From Asanoa ishikariensis (GTDB taxonomy: Bacteria; Actinomycetota; Actinomycetes; Mycobacteriales; Micromonosporaceae), in assembly GCF_900107455.1 (NCBI RefSeq), contig NZ_FNQB01000002.1, positions 1,116,001 to 1,180,000 of the forward strand: DNA of 64,000 nt, read 5' to 3'. Both the position numbers and the translations under genes were made by a program. Positions 34,730 through 46,285 of this stretch are shown piece by piece (the first letter of the stretch is position 1; every line of letters begins with the position of its first letter). The notes under the pieces were generated by a model. That model saw nothing but the letters and a program-made list of their open reading frames with translations, made no database searches and was not told the DNA's origin.

Positions 34730-36031
34730 ATGGACACCGCGACCACCTCCCGCAAGATCGCCGGCCTGGCCCTGCCGGCCCTGGTCGTGCTGGCCGCCGA
34801 GCCGCTCTACGTGCTGGTCGACACCGCCGTCGTGGGCCACCTCGGCAGCGTCCCGCTGGCCGCCGTCGCGGTCGGCGGCACCGTCCTGACGATGGCCGCG
34901 TGGCTGGGCACGATCCTGGCCTACGGCACCACCGGCCGCGCCGCCCGGCGCTTCGGGGCCGGTGACCGCGCCGCCGCGGTGCAGGAGGGTCTCCAGGCGT
35001 CCTGGCTGGCGTTCAGCACCGGCGTCGTGATCGCGATCGGCATGCAGGCGGCGGCCGGCCCACTGGCCCGCGCGCTGGCTGGCAACCCGGAGATCGCCGG
35101 CGCGGCCGCGCAGTGGATGCGGGTCGCGGCGATCGGCGCGCCCGGCCTGCTGCTCGCCGCCGCCGGCAACGGCTGGATGCGCGGCGTCCAGGACACCCGG
35201 CGACCGCTGCGCTTCGTCCTCGGCGCCAACCTGCTCTCCGCGGCCCTGTGCCCGATCCTGGTGTATCCGGCCGGCCTCGGCCTGGTCGGTTCCGCGATCG
35301 CCAACGTGGTCGCGCAGACGGTGTCCGGCGTCTGCTTCGCGGTCGCCCTGCTCCGCGAGGACATCTCGTGGCGGCCGCACCTCCGGGTGATCGGCGAGCA
35401 GTTGCGGATGGGGCGCGACCTGCTGATCAGGGGTGGGGCGTTCCAGCTCAGCTTCCTGTCGGCGACCACCGTGGCGGCGCGGTTCGGCACCGCGACCGTG
35501 GCCGGGCACCAGATCGCGATGCAGCTCTTCTTCTTCACCGCGCTGGTGCTCGACGCCGTGGCGATCGCGGCGCAGTCGCTGGTCGGCGCCGCCCTCGGTG
35601 CCGGTGACGCGGCGGGTGCGCGGGTGCTGGCCCGGCGGATCGCGTTCATCGGAGTGGTCTGCGGCGTGGCGTTCGCGGTGGTCATCGCCGCCGGCTCCGG
35701 GGTCGTGCCGCGGCTGTTCAGCTCCGACACGGCGGTGCTCGACCAGGCCGGCGTGGCCTGGCCGTGGTTCGTGGCGATGCAGCCGGTGGCCGGCCTGGTG
35801 TTCGCGCTGGACGGAGTGCTGATCGGAGCCGGCGACGTGCGCTACCTGCGCGACCTGACCGTGGTCGCGGCGCTGGGCTTCTTCCTGCCGGCCATCTGGA
35901 CCGCGTACGTGCTGGACTGGGGCCTGGCCGGCATCTGGGCGGGGTTGACCCTGTTCGTGGTGGTCCGTTGCGTGGCCCTGCTGATGCGTCTGCGCACCGG
36001 CGGCTGGGCCGTGGTGGGAGCGGTCCGTTGA
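34730..36031 (+). CDS. MATE-family efflux transporter (DinF-like)
   Basis: The 433-residue protein has twelve helices in two MatE halves (residues about 10-170 and 235-395). The start LALPALVVLAAEPLYVLVDTAVVGHLG is characteristic of the DinF branch. It should export cationic drugs or metabolites by Na+ or H+ antiport. ATG 34730 gives the expected N-terminus; no ribosome binding site is present and a CAGGAT hexamer lies 8 nt upstream. It precedes truB closely, a common arrangement in actinobacteria. Confidence 0.9.
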   Translation: MDTATTSRKIAGLALPALVVLAAEPLYVLVDTAVVGHLGSVPLAAVAVGGTVLTMAAWLGTILAYGTTGRAARRFGAGDRAAAVQEGLQASWLAFSTGVVIAIGMQAAAGPLARALAGNPEIAGAAAQWMRVAAIGAPGLLLAAAGNGWMRGVQDTRRPLRFVLGANLLSAALCPILVYPAGLGLVGSAIANVVAQTVSGVCFAVALLREDISWRPHLRVIGEQLRMGRDLLIRGGAFQLSFLSATTVAARFGTATVAGHQIAMQLFFFTALVLDAVAIAAQSLVGAALGAGDAAGARVLARRIAFIGVVCGVAFAVVIAAGSGVVPRLFSSDTAVLDQAGVAWPWFVAMQPVAGLVFALDGVLIGAGDVRYLRDLTVVAALGFFLPAIWTAYVLDWGLAGIWAGLTLFVVVRCVALLMRLRTGGWAVVGAVR

Positions 36032-36053
36032 CCGTCTGGCAGGCTTGACCGCC

Positions 36054-36938
36054 GTGACGGTTGACGGGCTGATCGTGGTGGACAAGCCGGGCGGGATGAC
36101 TTCGCATGACGTGGTCTCCCGGTTGCGGCGGTTGGCGCGCACGCGGCGGGTCGGGCACGGCGGGACGCTGGACCCGATGGCGACCGGGGTGCTGGTGATC
36201 GGGGTCAACAAGGCGACCCGGCTGCTGACGTACGTGATCGGTGCCGAAAAGTCGTACGCGGCGACGGTCCGGCTCGGGCAGTCGACCGTCACCGACGACG
36301 CCGAGGGCGAGGTCGTGGCGACCGTCTCCGCCGCAGGAGTGACCGACGCGGCGATCCACGCGGCCCTGGAGGCCCAGCGCGGTGAGATCGACCAGGTGCC
36401 CAGCGCGGTCAGCGCGATCAAGATCGACGGGCAGCGGGCGTACAAGCGGGTCCGGGGTGGCGAAGAGGTCGCCATCCCGCCGCGGCGCGTGACGATCTCG
36501 CGGTTGGAGCTCCTCGACATCCGGCGGGTCGGCGACGCGGTCGACGTGGACATCGACGTGACCTGCTCGTCCGGGACCTACATCCGGGCCATCGCCCGCG
36601 ACGCGGGTGCGGCGCTCGGAGTCGGCGGGCACCTGACGGCGTTGCGGCGCACGGCCGTCGGCGGCTTCACCCTGGCCGAGGCGCGGACGTTGGAGCAGCT
36701 CGAAGCGGTCTCGCCGGACGTGGTCAACCTGCCGATGGCGGACGCGGCGCGGCGCTTCATGCCGACCCGGGAGGCCTCGGACGAGGAGGCCCGGACGCTC
36801 TCGCACGGTGGGCCGCTGGTGGCCGCCGGGATCGAGGGTCCGTACGCGGTGGTCGGGCCGGCCGGTGAGCTGCTGGCCGTGGTCAGCGAGCAGGGCGCCA
36901 AGGCCAAGCCGGAGATCGTGCTCGCGGCGGCGGGGTGA
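36054..36938 (+). CDS. truB: tRNA pseudouridine(55) synthase TruB
   Basis: The 294-residue enzyme makes pseudouridine-55 in the T-loop of tRNAs. The catalytic Asp lies in GHGGTLDPMATGVL; the KSYAATVRLG, RVTISRLELL and CSSGTYIRAIARD motifs are also present, with a short C-terminal PUA-like domain. GTG 36054 is preferred; TTG 36045 in the same frame is possible. It starts 22 bp after the MATE gene. Confidence 0.95.
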   Translation: MTVDGLIVVDKPGGMTSHDVVSRLRRLARTRRVGHGGTLDPMATGVLVIGVNKATRLLTYVIGAEKSYAATVRLGQSTVTDDAEGEVVATVSAAGVTDAAIHAALEAQRGEIDQVPSAVSAIKIDGQRAYKRVRGGEEVAIPPRRVTISRLELLDIRRVGDAVDVDIDVTCSSGTYIRAIARDAGAALGVGGHLTALRRTAVGGFTLAEARTLEQLEAVSPDVVNLPMADAARRFMPTREASDEEARTLSHGGPLVAAGIEGPYAVVGPAGELLAVVSEQGAKAKPEIVLAAAG

Positions 36939-36952
36939 CCCCCGCCCTGATC

Positions 36953-36964
36953 TAGGCTTTGCGC
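36953..36964 (+). promoter_or_regulatory. Leaderless-type promoter of ribF
   Basis: TAGGCT (36953-36958) lies 6 nt before ATG 36965 with no ribosome binding site, so ribF is probably transcribed from its first codon. Confidence 0.5.
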
Positions 36965-37891
36965 ATGGAGCGGTGGCGGGGATATCAGGCTGCGCCGGGT
37001 GGGTGGGGGCGGTCCGCCCTGACCATCGGCGTGTTCGACGGGGTGCACCGCGGACACCAGGCGATCATCGGGCACCTGGTGAAACGGGCCAACGACCTGA
37101 GTGTGCGGTCGGTGGTGGTCACGTTCGACCCGCATCCGGCCGAGGTGGTGCGGCCCGGGTCGCACCCGGCCATCCTGACCGAGCCGAAGCGCAAGGCCGA
37201 GTTGATCGAGGCGCTCGGGGTCGACGTGCTCTGTGTCGTGCCGTTCACCCAGGACTTCTCGCGGGTGCCGGCCGAGGAGTTCGTCCACGACGCCCTGGTC
37301 CAGAGCCTGCACGCGGCGCTCGTGGTGGTGGGGGAGAACTTCCGGTTCGGGCACAAGGCCGCCGGAGACGTCCCGCTGCTCGAGCGGCTGGGGCGCACCT
37401 TCGGGTTCGGCGTGGAGGGGGCACCGCTGGTGTCCGAGGACTCCACCGTCTTCAGCTCGACGTACATCCGGAGCTGCATCGACGCCGGTGACGTGCGGGC
37501 GGCGGCCGCGGCGCTCGGGCGGCCGCACCGGCTGGAGGGGATCGTCGTGCGCGGCGACCAGCGGGGGACCGAGATCGGCTTTCCGACCGCGAACCTGAGC
37601 GTGCACCGGTACGCGGCGGTGCCGGCCGACGGGATCTACGCGGGGTGGCTGCTGCGCCGAGGCGAACGGCTGCCGGCCGCCATCTCGATCGGGACGAACC
37701 CCACCTTTTCCGGTCGTGAACGGCGCGTCGAGGCGTATATCCTCGATTTCGACGGTGACCTCTACGGCGAGCGGGTGGCCCTCGACTTCGTCGTGCGGCT
37801 TCGTGACATGCTCAAGTTCGACGGCGTCGAGCCGCTGGTGGCGCAGATGCACGACGATGTCGCGCAGACCCGGCAGGCGCTGGCCAGGTGA
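36965..37891 (+). CDS. ribF: Bifunctional riboflavin kinase/FAD synthetase
   Basis: The 308-residue enzyme converts riboflavin to FMN and then FAD. The N-terminal FAD synthetase half carries TIGVFDGVHRGHQAII and the STYIRSC motif. The C-terminal riboflavin kinase half has GTEIGFPTANL, DGIYAGW and the catalytic NPTFSGRERRVEAYILD segment. The location between truB and rpsO is conserved in actinobacteria. Confidence 0.95.
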   Translation: MERWRGYQAAPGGWGRSALTIGVFDGVHRGHQAIIGHLVKRANDLSVRSVVVTFDPHPAEVVRPGSHPAILTEPKRKAELIEALGVDVLCVVPFTQDFSRVPAEEFVHDALVQSLHAALVVVGENFRFGHKAAGDVPLLERLGRTFGFGVEGAPLVSEDSTVFSSTYIRSCIDAGDVRAAAAALGRPHRLEGIVVRGDQRGTEIGFPTANLSVHRYAAVPADGIYAGWLLRRGERLPAAISIGTNPTFSGRERRVEAYILDFDGDLYGERVALDFVVRLRDMLKFDGVEPLVAQMHDDVAQTRQALAR

Positions 37892-37912
37892 CGTCCCGGC
37901 GGCCGATCGATG

Positions 37913-37990
37913 CCAGGCTGGTAGCCTGGTAAAGACGTCGGTTCACCGACGCCCGGCCTCGCGTGCCTGCACGACGCCGCGGGAGCGAGG
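37913..37990 (+). promoter_or_regulatory. rpsO promoter and structured leader
   Basis: The perfect palindrome CCAGGCT-GGT-AGCCTGG (37913-37929) overlaps a TAGCCT -10-like box (37922-37927). The predicted leader then holds CGTCGG-TTCA-CCGACG (37936-37951) and a longer helix closed by CCTCGC (37957-37962) with GCGAGG (37985-37990). rpsO mRNAs in many bacteria bind S15 for autoregulation; whether this leader does is inference. Confidence 0.4.
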
Positions 37991-38020
37991 TTCGTCACCA
38001 TCACACGAATGCAGGAGATC

Positions 38021-38290
38021 ATGGCGCTCGATCAGGAGCAGAAGAGCAAGATCCGCGCGGAGTACGCGACCGCCGAAGGTGACACCGGTTCGCCGGAGGT
38101 CCAGGTGGCCGTGCTGACCAAGCGCATCGCCGACCTCACGGAGCACCTCAAGGTGCACAAGCACGACCACCACAGCCGGCGCGGCCTGCTGTTGCTGGTC
38201 GGCCGCCGGCGGCGGCTGCTCAACTACCTGCAGAAGTCCGACATCACCCGCTACCGTGCGCTCATCGAGCGCCTCGGCCTGCGGCGTTGA
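38021..38290 (+). CDS. rpsO: 30S ribosomal protein S15
   Basis: The 89-residue length is canonical for S15. Motifs [35 protein letters not shown] and [11 protein letters not shown] bind 16S rRNA helices 20-22 in the central domain of the small subunit. ATG 38021 has AGGAG at 38013-38017. The gene is followed by a terminator and then pnp, as in most bacteria. Confidence 0.98.
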   Translation: MALDQEQKSKIRAEYATAEGDTGSPEVQVAVLTKRIADLTEHLKVHKHDHHSRRGLLLLVGRRRRLLNYLQKSDITRYRALIERLGLRR

Positions 38291-38294
38291 CGAA

Positions 38295-38326
38295 GCGGGG
38301 GAGTGACCGTCCGGTCGCTCCCCCGC
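38295..38326 (+). terminator. Terminator after rpsO
   Basis: GCGGGGGAG-T-GACC (38295-38308) pairs with GGTC-G-CTCCCCCGC (38313-38326) with one internal mismatch and a 4-nt loop, 5 bp after the stop. Confidence 0.7.
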
Positions 38327-38406
38327 TCCACAACTTCACACCCACATTGGCCAGCTTGACCGTCGGCGATCGGTAGTTGTCGACGCACCGGTCCTCGGTA
38401 GTGGCC

Positions 38407-38444
38407 CCCGGGCCGGCCGGCACACAGATGCCGGCTCCCCCGGG
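38407..38444 (+). promoter_or_regulatory. pnp leader hairpin
   Basis: Arms 38407-38422 and 38429-38444 form a stem of 6 and 7 bp with a 3x3 internal loop and a 6-nt loop, about 85 nt before pnp. pnp leaders in E. coli and Streptomyces fold into stems cut by RNase III and bound by PNPase; this may be the equivalent. Confidence 0.4.
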
Positions 38445-38529
38445 CGCTTCGATCGAAGACCGGACGCAGAGCAGCTCCCCCTCGCATCGGGGTCGAGCCG
38501 TGCCACGACCGAAGGAGCACAACGCACTC

Positions 38530-40914
38530 ATGACCGAGACCAAACTCGGCGACAAGCAGAGCACTGCGGTGATCGACAACGGGGCCTTCGGGACCCGCGA
38601 GATCACCTTCTCCACCGGCAAGCTGGCCCGGCAGGCGCCCGGCTCCTGCATCGCGCAGCTTGGCGACACCACCGTCCTGTCGACGACCGCGGCCGGCAAG
38701 TCGCCGCGCGACCAGTTCGACTTCTTCCCGCTGACGGTCGACGTCGAGGAGCGGATGTACGCGGCCGGGCGGATCCCGGGCTCGTTCTTCCGTCGCGAGG
38801 GCCGCCCCAGCGAGGACGCGATCCTCACCTGCCGCCTGATCGACCGGCCGCTGCGCCCCTCGTTCGTCAAGGGCCTGCGCAACGAGGTCCAGGTCGTCGA
38901 GACCATCCTGTCGCTCGACCCGGCCCACCCGTACGACGTCGTCGCGATCAACGCGGCCTCGCTGTCGACCAAGCTGTCCGGCCTGCCGTTCTCGGGCCCG
39001 ATCGGCGCGACCCGCATGGCGCACATCGACGGCACCTGGGTCGCCTTCCCGACCCACGAGGAGCTGGCCCGGGCCACCTTCGACATGGTCGTGGCCGGCC
39101 GCGTGCTCGCCGACGGTGACGTCGCGATCATGATGGTCGAGGCCGAGGCCACCGTTAACACCATCAAGCTCATCGCCGAGGGTGCGACCGCGCCGACCGA
39201 GGAGGTCGTCGCCGGCGGTCTCGAGGCCGCCAAGCCGGCCATCCGCGAGCTGTGCCGCGCGCAGAGCGAGCTCGCCGACGTGGCCGCCAAGCCGGTCACC
39301 GAGTTCCCGGTCTTCCTCGACTACCAGGACGACGCCTACGAGGCCGTGTCCGGTGCCGTCCGCGGCGAGGTCGCCGAGGCGCTGAAGATCATCCTCAAGG
39401 CCGACCGCGAAGAGGCGCTCGACCGGATCAAGGACAAGGTCCACGAGCAGCTCGACGCCCAGTTCGAGGGGCGCGAGAAGGAGCTCTCGGCCGCGCTGCG
39501 GTCCGTGACCAAGAACGAGGTGCGCAGCCGCGTGTTGCGCGACCAGGTCCGCATCGACGGCCGCGGCCCGCGCGACATCCGGCCGCTGTCGGCCCAGATC
39601 GAGGTCCTGCCCCGGGTGCACGGCTCGGCGCTGTTCGAGCGCGGCGAGACGCAGATCCTCGGCGTCACCACGCTCAACATGCTTCGGATGGAGCAGCAGC
39701 TCGACACGCTGTCGCCGGAGAAGCACAAGCGCTACATGCACAACTACAACTTCCCGCCGTACTCGACCGGTGAGACCGGCCGGGTGGGCTCGCCCAAGCG
39801 CCGCGAGATCGGCCACGGCGCGCTGGCCGAGCGGGCGCTGGTGCCGGTGCTGCCGGCTCGCGAGGAGTTCCCCTACGCGATCCGCCAGGTCTCCGAGGCC
39901 CTCAGCTCCAACGGCTCCACCTCGATGGGCTCGGTCTGCGCCTCGACGCTGGCCCTGCTCTCGGCCGGTGTGCCGCTGAAGGCGCCGGTCGCCGGCATCG
40001 CGATGGGCCTCATCTCCGACGAGGTCGACGGCAAGACGCAGTACGTCACGCTGACCGACATCCTCGGCGCCGAGGACGCGTACGGCGACATGGACTTCAA
40101 GGTCGCCGGCACGCCGGACTTCGTCACCGCGCTCCAGCTCGACACCAAGCTCGACGGCATCCCGTCCGACGTGCTGGCCGGCGCGCTGCAGCAGGCGCAC
40201 GAGGCCCGCACGACGATCCTCGGCGTCATGCACGACGCGATCGAGGCTCCGGCCTCGATGTCCGACCACGCGCCGCGGGTGACCACGGTGAAGATCCCGG
40301 TCGACAAGATTGGCATGGTCATCGGGCCCAAGGGTCAGACGATCAACGCGATCCAGGACGAGACCGGCGCCGAGATCTCCATCGAGGACGACGGCACGAT
40401 CTACGTCGGCGCGACCAACGGCCCCTCGGCCGAGGCTGCCGTCGAGCGGATCAACGCGATCGCCAACCCGACGCTGCCGAAGGTCGGCGACAAGTTCCTC
40501 GGCACCGTGGTGAAGACGGCCGCGTTCGGCGCGTTCGTCTCGCTGCTGCCGGGCCGTGACGGCCTGCTGCACATCTCCAAGGTGGGCAACGGCAAGCGGG
40601 TCGAGCGGGTCGAGGACTTCCTCAACGTCGGCGACAAGGTCGAGGTCCAGATCGCGGACATCGACGCGCGCGGCAAGATCTACCTCGACAAGGTGCGGGC
40701 CGAGGGCGAAGAGGCCCCCGCCGCCGAGGAGGGCGCTTCCGAGCGTCCGCCGGCGCGGTCCGGTGACCGTGGCCCGCGCGACCGGGGCGACCGCGACCGC
40801 GGCGACCGTGGCCCGAGCGGCGACCGTGGCCCGAGCCGCAGCGACGACGGTGGCCAGGGCGGCGAAGGCGGCGAGGGCGGCGAGCCGCGGCGGCGGCGCA
40901 ACCGGCACAGCTGA
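38530..40914 (+). CDS. pnp: Polyribonucleotide nucleotidyltransferase (PNPase)
   Basis: The 794-residue enzyme degrades RNA 3'-5' phosphorolytically and in actinomycetes also adds tails. Two RNase PH domains flank a helical linker; KH follows at about 585-645 ([15 protein letters not shown]) and S1 at about 655-730 ([18 protein letters not shown]). The last 55 residues are a disordered RGD/RG-rich tail ([17 protein letters not shown]). ATG 38530 is the family-typical start, although GAAGGAG is 12 nt upstream, wider than usual. The M16 peptidase gene begins 1 bp after the stop. Confidence 0.97.
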   Translation: MTETKLGDKQSTAVIDNGAFGTREITFSTGKLARQAPGSCIAQLGDTTVLSTTAAGKSPRDQFDFFPLTVDVEERMYAAGRIPGSFFRREGRPSEDAILTCRLIDRPLRPSFVKGLRNEVQVVETILSLDPAHPYDVVAINAASLSTKLSGLPFSGPIGATRMAHIDGTWVAFPTHEELARATFDMVVAGRVLADGDVAIMMVEAEATVNTIKLIAEGATAPTEEVVAGGLEAAKPAIRELCRAQSELADVAAKPVTEFPVFLDYQDDAYEAVSGAVRGEVAEALKIILKADREEALDRIKDKVHEQLDAQFEGREKELSAALRSVTKNEVRSRVLRDQVRIDGRGPRDIRPLSAQIEVLPRVHGSALFERGETQILGVTTLNMLRMEQQLDTLSPEKHKRYMHNYNFPPYSTGETGRVGSPKRREIGHGALAERALVPVLPAREEFPYAIRQVSEALSSNGSTSMGSVCASTLALLSAGVPLKAPVAGIAMGLISDEVDGKTQYVTLTDILGAEDAYGDMDFKVAGTPDFVTALQLDTKLDGIPSDVLAGALQQAHEARTTILGVMHDAIEAPASMSDHAPRVTTVKIPVDKIGMVIGPKGQTINAIQDETGAEISIEDDGTIYVGATNGPSAEAAVERINAIANPTLPKVGDKFLGTVVKTAAFGAFVSLLPGRDGLLHISKVGNGKRVERVEDFLNVGDKVEVQIADIDARGKIYLDKVRAEGEEAPAAEEGASERPPARSGDRGPRDRGDRDRGDRGPSGDRGPSRSDDGGQGGEGGEGGEPRRRRNRHS

Positions 40915-40915
40915 G

Positions 40916-43028
<2,113 letters not shown>

Positions 43029-43035
43029 GCAAGCG

Positions 43036-43086
43036 AAGGAAGGGTCCCTTGTTAACGCGCTGTGCGTTAACAAGGGACCCTTCCTT
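43036..43086. terminator. Perfect 23-bp hairpin terminator (repeat family)
   Basis: The arms 43036-43058 and 43064-43086 are perfectly complementary with the loop GCTGT. The arm sequence AAGGAAGGGTCCCTTGTTAA recurs with one change at 61845. It lies between convergent genes and would act in both directions. Confidence 0.8.
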
Positions 43087-43092
43087 TCACAC

Positions 43093-45129
43093 TCAGTGGT
43101 GACGGGGGAGGGCCAGCTTCAGCGTGTCGGGCAGGCCGGTGACCGTGGCCGAGCCATCCGCGCCGACGACCACGTCGATAGACGCGTCGCCGATGCGCAG
43201 GCCGCGGGCCGTTACCGCGCCGAGCGGGGCGCCGGGCAGCGGCGCCAGGGCCACCGTGCCGGCCGGCACGTCGGGGCGGAGGCCGACCGCCGCGTGCAGC
43301 AGGGTGACTCCGGCCGCTGCGGCCCAGGCCTGGGGGCGGCAGGCTGCCGGGTAGGGGACCGGACGACCTAGCTCGGTGCGGTCGTCGCCGCCGAAGAGCT
43401 CCGGGAGTTGGTAGTCGAACGACTCCGCCGCGGCCAGCAGACCCGAGGCCAGCGTCGCCGCCGCGGCCGGGTGGCCGGCTCGGGCCAGGCGGTCGACCAC
43501 GATCGCGGTGTCGTGTGCCCAGACCGAGCCGCAGTGGTACGACAGCGGGCTGAACGCCGCGTCGTGTGTCGACATGGTCCGCAGCCCGAAGCCGCCGGCC
43601 AGCGCCGACGAGGCCAGCAGGTCGGCGACCTGTGCCGACTCCTTCGCGGTCAGCAGGCCGGTGCCCAGCAGGTGGCCGATGTTGCTGGTCAGCGCGTCGA
43701 CCGGCCGCTTGTCGCCGTCCAGCGCCAGCGCGGGGTGCGCGCCGCCCGGGCCGTCGACCCAGAACGTGTCGCGGAACCGGGTCGCCATTTGCTCGGCGTA
43801 CTCCCGCCAGCGCGGACCCCCGGGCCGGCCGAACGCGTCCAGCAGGGCGGCGCCGTGCAGGGCCGCCTCGTACGCGTATCCCTGCACCTCGACCAGCGCG
43901 ATCGGCGCCGTGGCTTGCGAGCCGTCGCGGAATCGGATCGAGTCGCCGGAGTCTTTCCAGCCCTGGTTGGCCAGCCCTCGGCCGCTCTCGTCGATGTACT
44001 CCAGGAATCCGTCACCGTCCGCGTCGCCGTAGTCGGCCAGCCAGCCGAGGGCGGCCTCCAGCGCGGGCACCAGCGACTCGACCGCGGCCGGTGACATGCC
44101 CCAGCGCCAGGCGTCGTGCAGGAGCGAGATCCAGAGCAGGGTCGAGTCGACCGAGCCGAAGTACGCGGCCGGCAGGTGCGCCTGCGCGTCGGCCCGGCGC
44201 AGCTCGTGCAGGATCTTTCCCGGTGCCTGGCCGGTGTCCTTGTCGACGGCGGTGCCCTGGTGCGCGGCGAGCACCCGCAGCGTTCCCTCGGCGATGTCGG
44301 TGCCCAGCGGGAGCAGCATCCGGGCCGCCCACAGGCTGTCGCGGCCGAACAGCGTCAGGTACCAGGGCACGCCCGCGCCGAGGAAGGTGTCGCCGTCGCC
44401 CGCCGACAGGCGCAGCCGCAGCGACTCCAGATCGTCGAGCGAACGTGCGGCCAAACGCGAGAGCCGGCGGTCGTCGGCGGTCACCGTGGGGCGTGACCAC
44501 TCCACGGCCACCGCGGGCTCGCGGACCAGGGCGGCCGGGTCGCTGACCCGCAGTTGCCACGACACCGTCACCGACGTACGCGGCGCGACCGTCAAAGACC
44601 AACGCACCGTGCCGTCGTCGTCCACCTCTGCGCCGGGCGCGGTCGCCACCACCGTCACGGCACCGGCTGACCAGGTCAGGCCCGAACGCACGACGCCCGA
44701 ACCGTCGACCGCGCGACCGGCCTTGACCGGTGAGATCGGCGCCAGGTCCGCGTCGAGCGCCAACGACAGCTCCGTCGCCACCACGGAAGCGGCGGTCGAG
44801 GTGACGGTGATGGTCTCGTCGAGCCCGGTGGGCACCAGGCGTCGTTCGCGGGTGACCCGCACCGTGGGGTCGGGCCCGGGGTCACCGAGCCAGCGGGCAA
44901 GTCCCACGAAAGCCGTCACGCCCGGGCCGAGCGGAGAGTTCGCCACAGGCTCGACAGATCGCCCGTCGAGCAGCAGCTCAGCGCGGCTCAGTACCCGTAC
45001 GTCGGCATGGAACATCCCCTGCACCCCGACCGCCCGGATCTGGCCGGACGGTTCGCACAGGACACTGGCGGGTGCCCGCACCGTCGAGATCAGATCGTGG
45101 AGCAGCGGCTGAAGGTTGCGGTCTGGCAC
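43093..45129 (-). CDS. Glycogen-debranching-type glycosidase (GDE N-terminal plus GH63/15-like domain)
   Basis: The 678-residue protein has an N-terminal beta-sandwich typical of glycogen debranching enzyme (GQIRAVGVQGMFHADVRVLS) and an (alpha/alpha)6 barrel from about residue 290 (GVPWYLTLFGRDSLWAARM, YGDADGDGFLEYID, NQGWKDSGDSIRF). It likely trims alpha-linked oligosaccharides. No signal peptide is seen, so it acts inside the cell on imported sugar. GTG 45129 is chosen because ACAGGAG lies just upstream; ATG 45156 in frame lacks a ribosome binding site. It is divergent from the LacI gene and shares its operators. Confidence 0.85.
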   Translation of the reverse strand: MPDRNLQPLLHDLISTVRAPASVLCEPSGQIRAVGVQGMFHADVRVLSRAELLLDGRSVEPVANSPLGPGVTAFVGLARWLGDPGPDPTVRVTRERRLVPTGLDETITVTSTAASVVATELSLALDADLAPISPVKAGRAVDGSGVVRSGLTWSAGAVTVVATAPGAEVDDDGTVRWSLTVAPRTSVTVSWQLRVSDPAALVREPAVAVEWSRPTVTADDRRLSRLAARSLDDLESLRLRLSAGDGDTFLGAGVPWYLTLFGRDSLWAARMLLPLGTDIAEGTLRVLAAHQGTAVDKDTGQAPGKILHELRRADAQAHLPAAYFGSVDSTLLWISLLHDAWRWGMSPAAVESLVPALEAALGWLADYGDADGDGFLEYIDESGRGLANQGWKDSGDSIRFRDGSQATAPIALVEVQGYAYEAALHGAALLDAFGRPGGPRWREYAEQMATRFRDTFWVDGPGGAHPALALDGDKRPVDALTSNIGHLLGTGLLTAKESAQVADLLASSALAGGFGLRTMSTHDAAFSPLSYHCGSVWAHDTAIVVDRLARAGHPAAAATLASGLLAAAESFDYQLPELFGGDDRTELGRPVPYPAACRPQAWAAAAGVTLLHAAVGLRPDVPAGTVALAPLPGAPLGAVTARGLRIGDASIDVVVGADGSATVTGLPDTLKLALPRHH

Positions 45130-45205
45130 GAAATCTCCTGTGAACGTCGGCGCCATCTTGACAGAGCCGGGATGGCGGCGGCAGAGTGCGAAACAACCCT
45201 GCAAC

Positions 45206-45246
45206 TTGAACGATCCAATAATGCACTTTCGACTTTGAACGTTCAA
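45206..45246. promoter_or_regulatory. Paired LacI-type operators
   Basis: A perfect 12-bp palindrome TTGAACGTTCAA (45235-45246) and an imperfect copy TTGAACGATCCAA (45206-45218) lie about 28 bp apart, centre to centre, between the divergent debranching and LacI genes. Arms and symmetry are those expected for a LacI-family repressor. Confidence 0.65.
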
Positions 45247-45264
45247 GACCGTGAGAGGTAGCAA

Positions 45265-46248
45265 ATGGCGGAGAAGGTCACCATTGCCACCGTGGCGGCG
45301 CGCGCCCAGGTTTCCCGGCAAACGGTGTCCAATGTGCTCAACAGCCCGCAACTCGTGCGGGAGGAGACGCGTCGCCGTGTCGAGGAGGCGATCGCCACTC
45401 TCGGTTACCGGATCAACCAGGCTGCGCGCCAGATGCGCACCGGGCGTTCCCAACTGCTCGCCGTGCGTATCGAACCCACTCGCGACGGCATCAACGGCTC
45501 GGTGCTCGACCGGTTCCTGCACGGACTTACCTTCGCCGCCGCCGCGGCCGGCTACCGGGTGATGCTCTACACGGCCGACGACGACGGCGACGAGATCAAG
45601 ACCTTCGACAACCTGCTCGCCTCGTACGACCTCGACGGCTTCGTCCTGACCGGCACCGACCACGGCGACGTCCGCACATTCTGGCTCGCCGAGCGCGGCG
45701 TGCAGTTCGTGACGTTCGGCCGCCCGTGGGACGAGCCCGAGCGGCACTCGTGGGTCGACGTCGACAACGCCGACGGCACCGCGCAGGCGACCCGCCGGCT
45801 GATCGACACCGGGCACCGCCGGATCGGGTTCATCGGCTGGCCGAGCGGGTCCGGCGTCGGCGACGACCGGCGCGAGGGCTGGCAACGCACGATGAAGGCC
45901 CACGACCTGGACCCGACGGGCCTCGACCGCGGCGCCGCCGACGGCATCGCACAGGGCGCGGAGTGCGCCCGGGACCTGCTCACCACGGCCGAGCCGCCCA
46001 CCGCGTTCGTCTGCGCCAGCGACTCGCTCGCGCTCGGCGCCCTCCAGGCCGCCGGCGGACGCACGGCGGTGATCGGCTTCGACGACACCCCGGTCGCCCA
46101 GGCGATCGGCCTGACCAGCGTCAGCCAGCCGCTGCCGGAGGCGGCCGCCCGCTGCATCGACCTGCTCATCGACCACCTCGACGGGCACCCCGTCGGCACC
46201 ACCCAGGTGCTGCTCGAACCGTCCCTGATGATCCGCACCACCGCGTAA
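45265..46248 (+). CDS. LacI-family sugar-responsive repressor
   Basis: The 327-residue regulator has a LacI helix-turn-helix (TIATVAARAQVSRQTVSNVLN), hinge helix and a periplasmic-binding-like sensor domain (GFVLTGTDHGD, CASDSLALGALQAAG, VIGFDDTP). It should sense the sugar handled by the neighbouring genes and repress both the debranching gene and the downstream transporter. GAGAGGTAGCAA precedes the ATG. The SBP gene begins 37 bp after its stop, so the regulator and transporter may share one transcript. Confidence 0.92.
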   Translation: MAEKVTIATVAARAQVSRQTVSNVLNSPQLVREETRRRVEEAIATLGYRINQAARQMRTGRSQLLAVRIEPTRDGINGSVLDRFLHGLTFAAAAAGYRVMLYTADDDGDEIKTFDNLLASYDLDGFVLTGTDHGDVRTFWLAERGVQFVTFGRPWDEPERHSWVDVDNADGTAQATRRLIDTGHRRIGFIGWPSGSGVGDDRREGWQRTMKAHDLDPTGLDRGAADGIAQGAECARDLLTTAEPPTAFVCASDSLALGALQAAGGRTAVIGFDDTPVAQAIGLTSVSQPLPEAAARCIDLLIDHLDGHPVGTTQVLLEPSLMIRTTA

Positions 46249-46285
46249 CAGACCCCTTCAAACCCCCCTTCTCCAGGAGTACGAC

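Noticed and set aside
45130-46188. Extension of the debranching gene into a 1031-residue frame
   Set aside because: The upstream part is antisense to the LacI gene and has no domain. The family-typical start with a ribosome binding site is at 45129.
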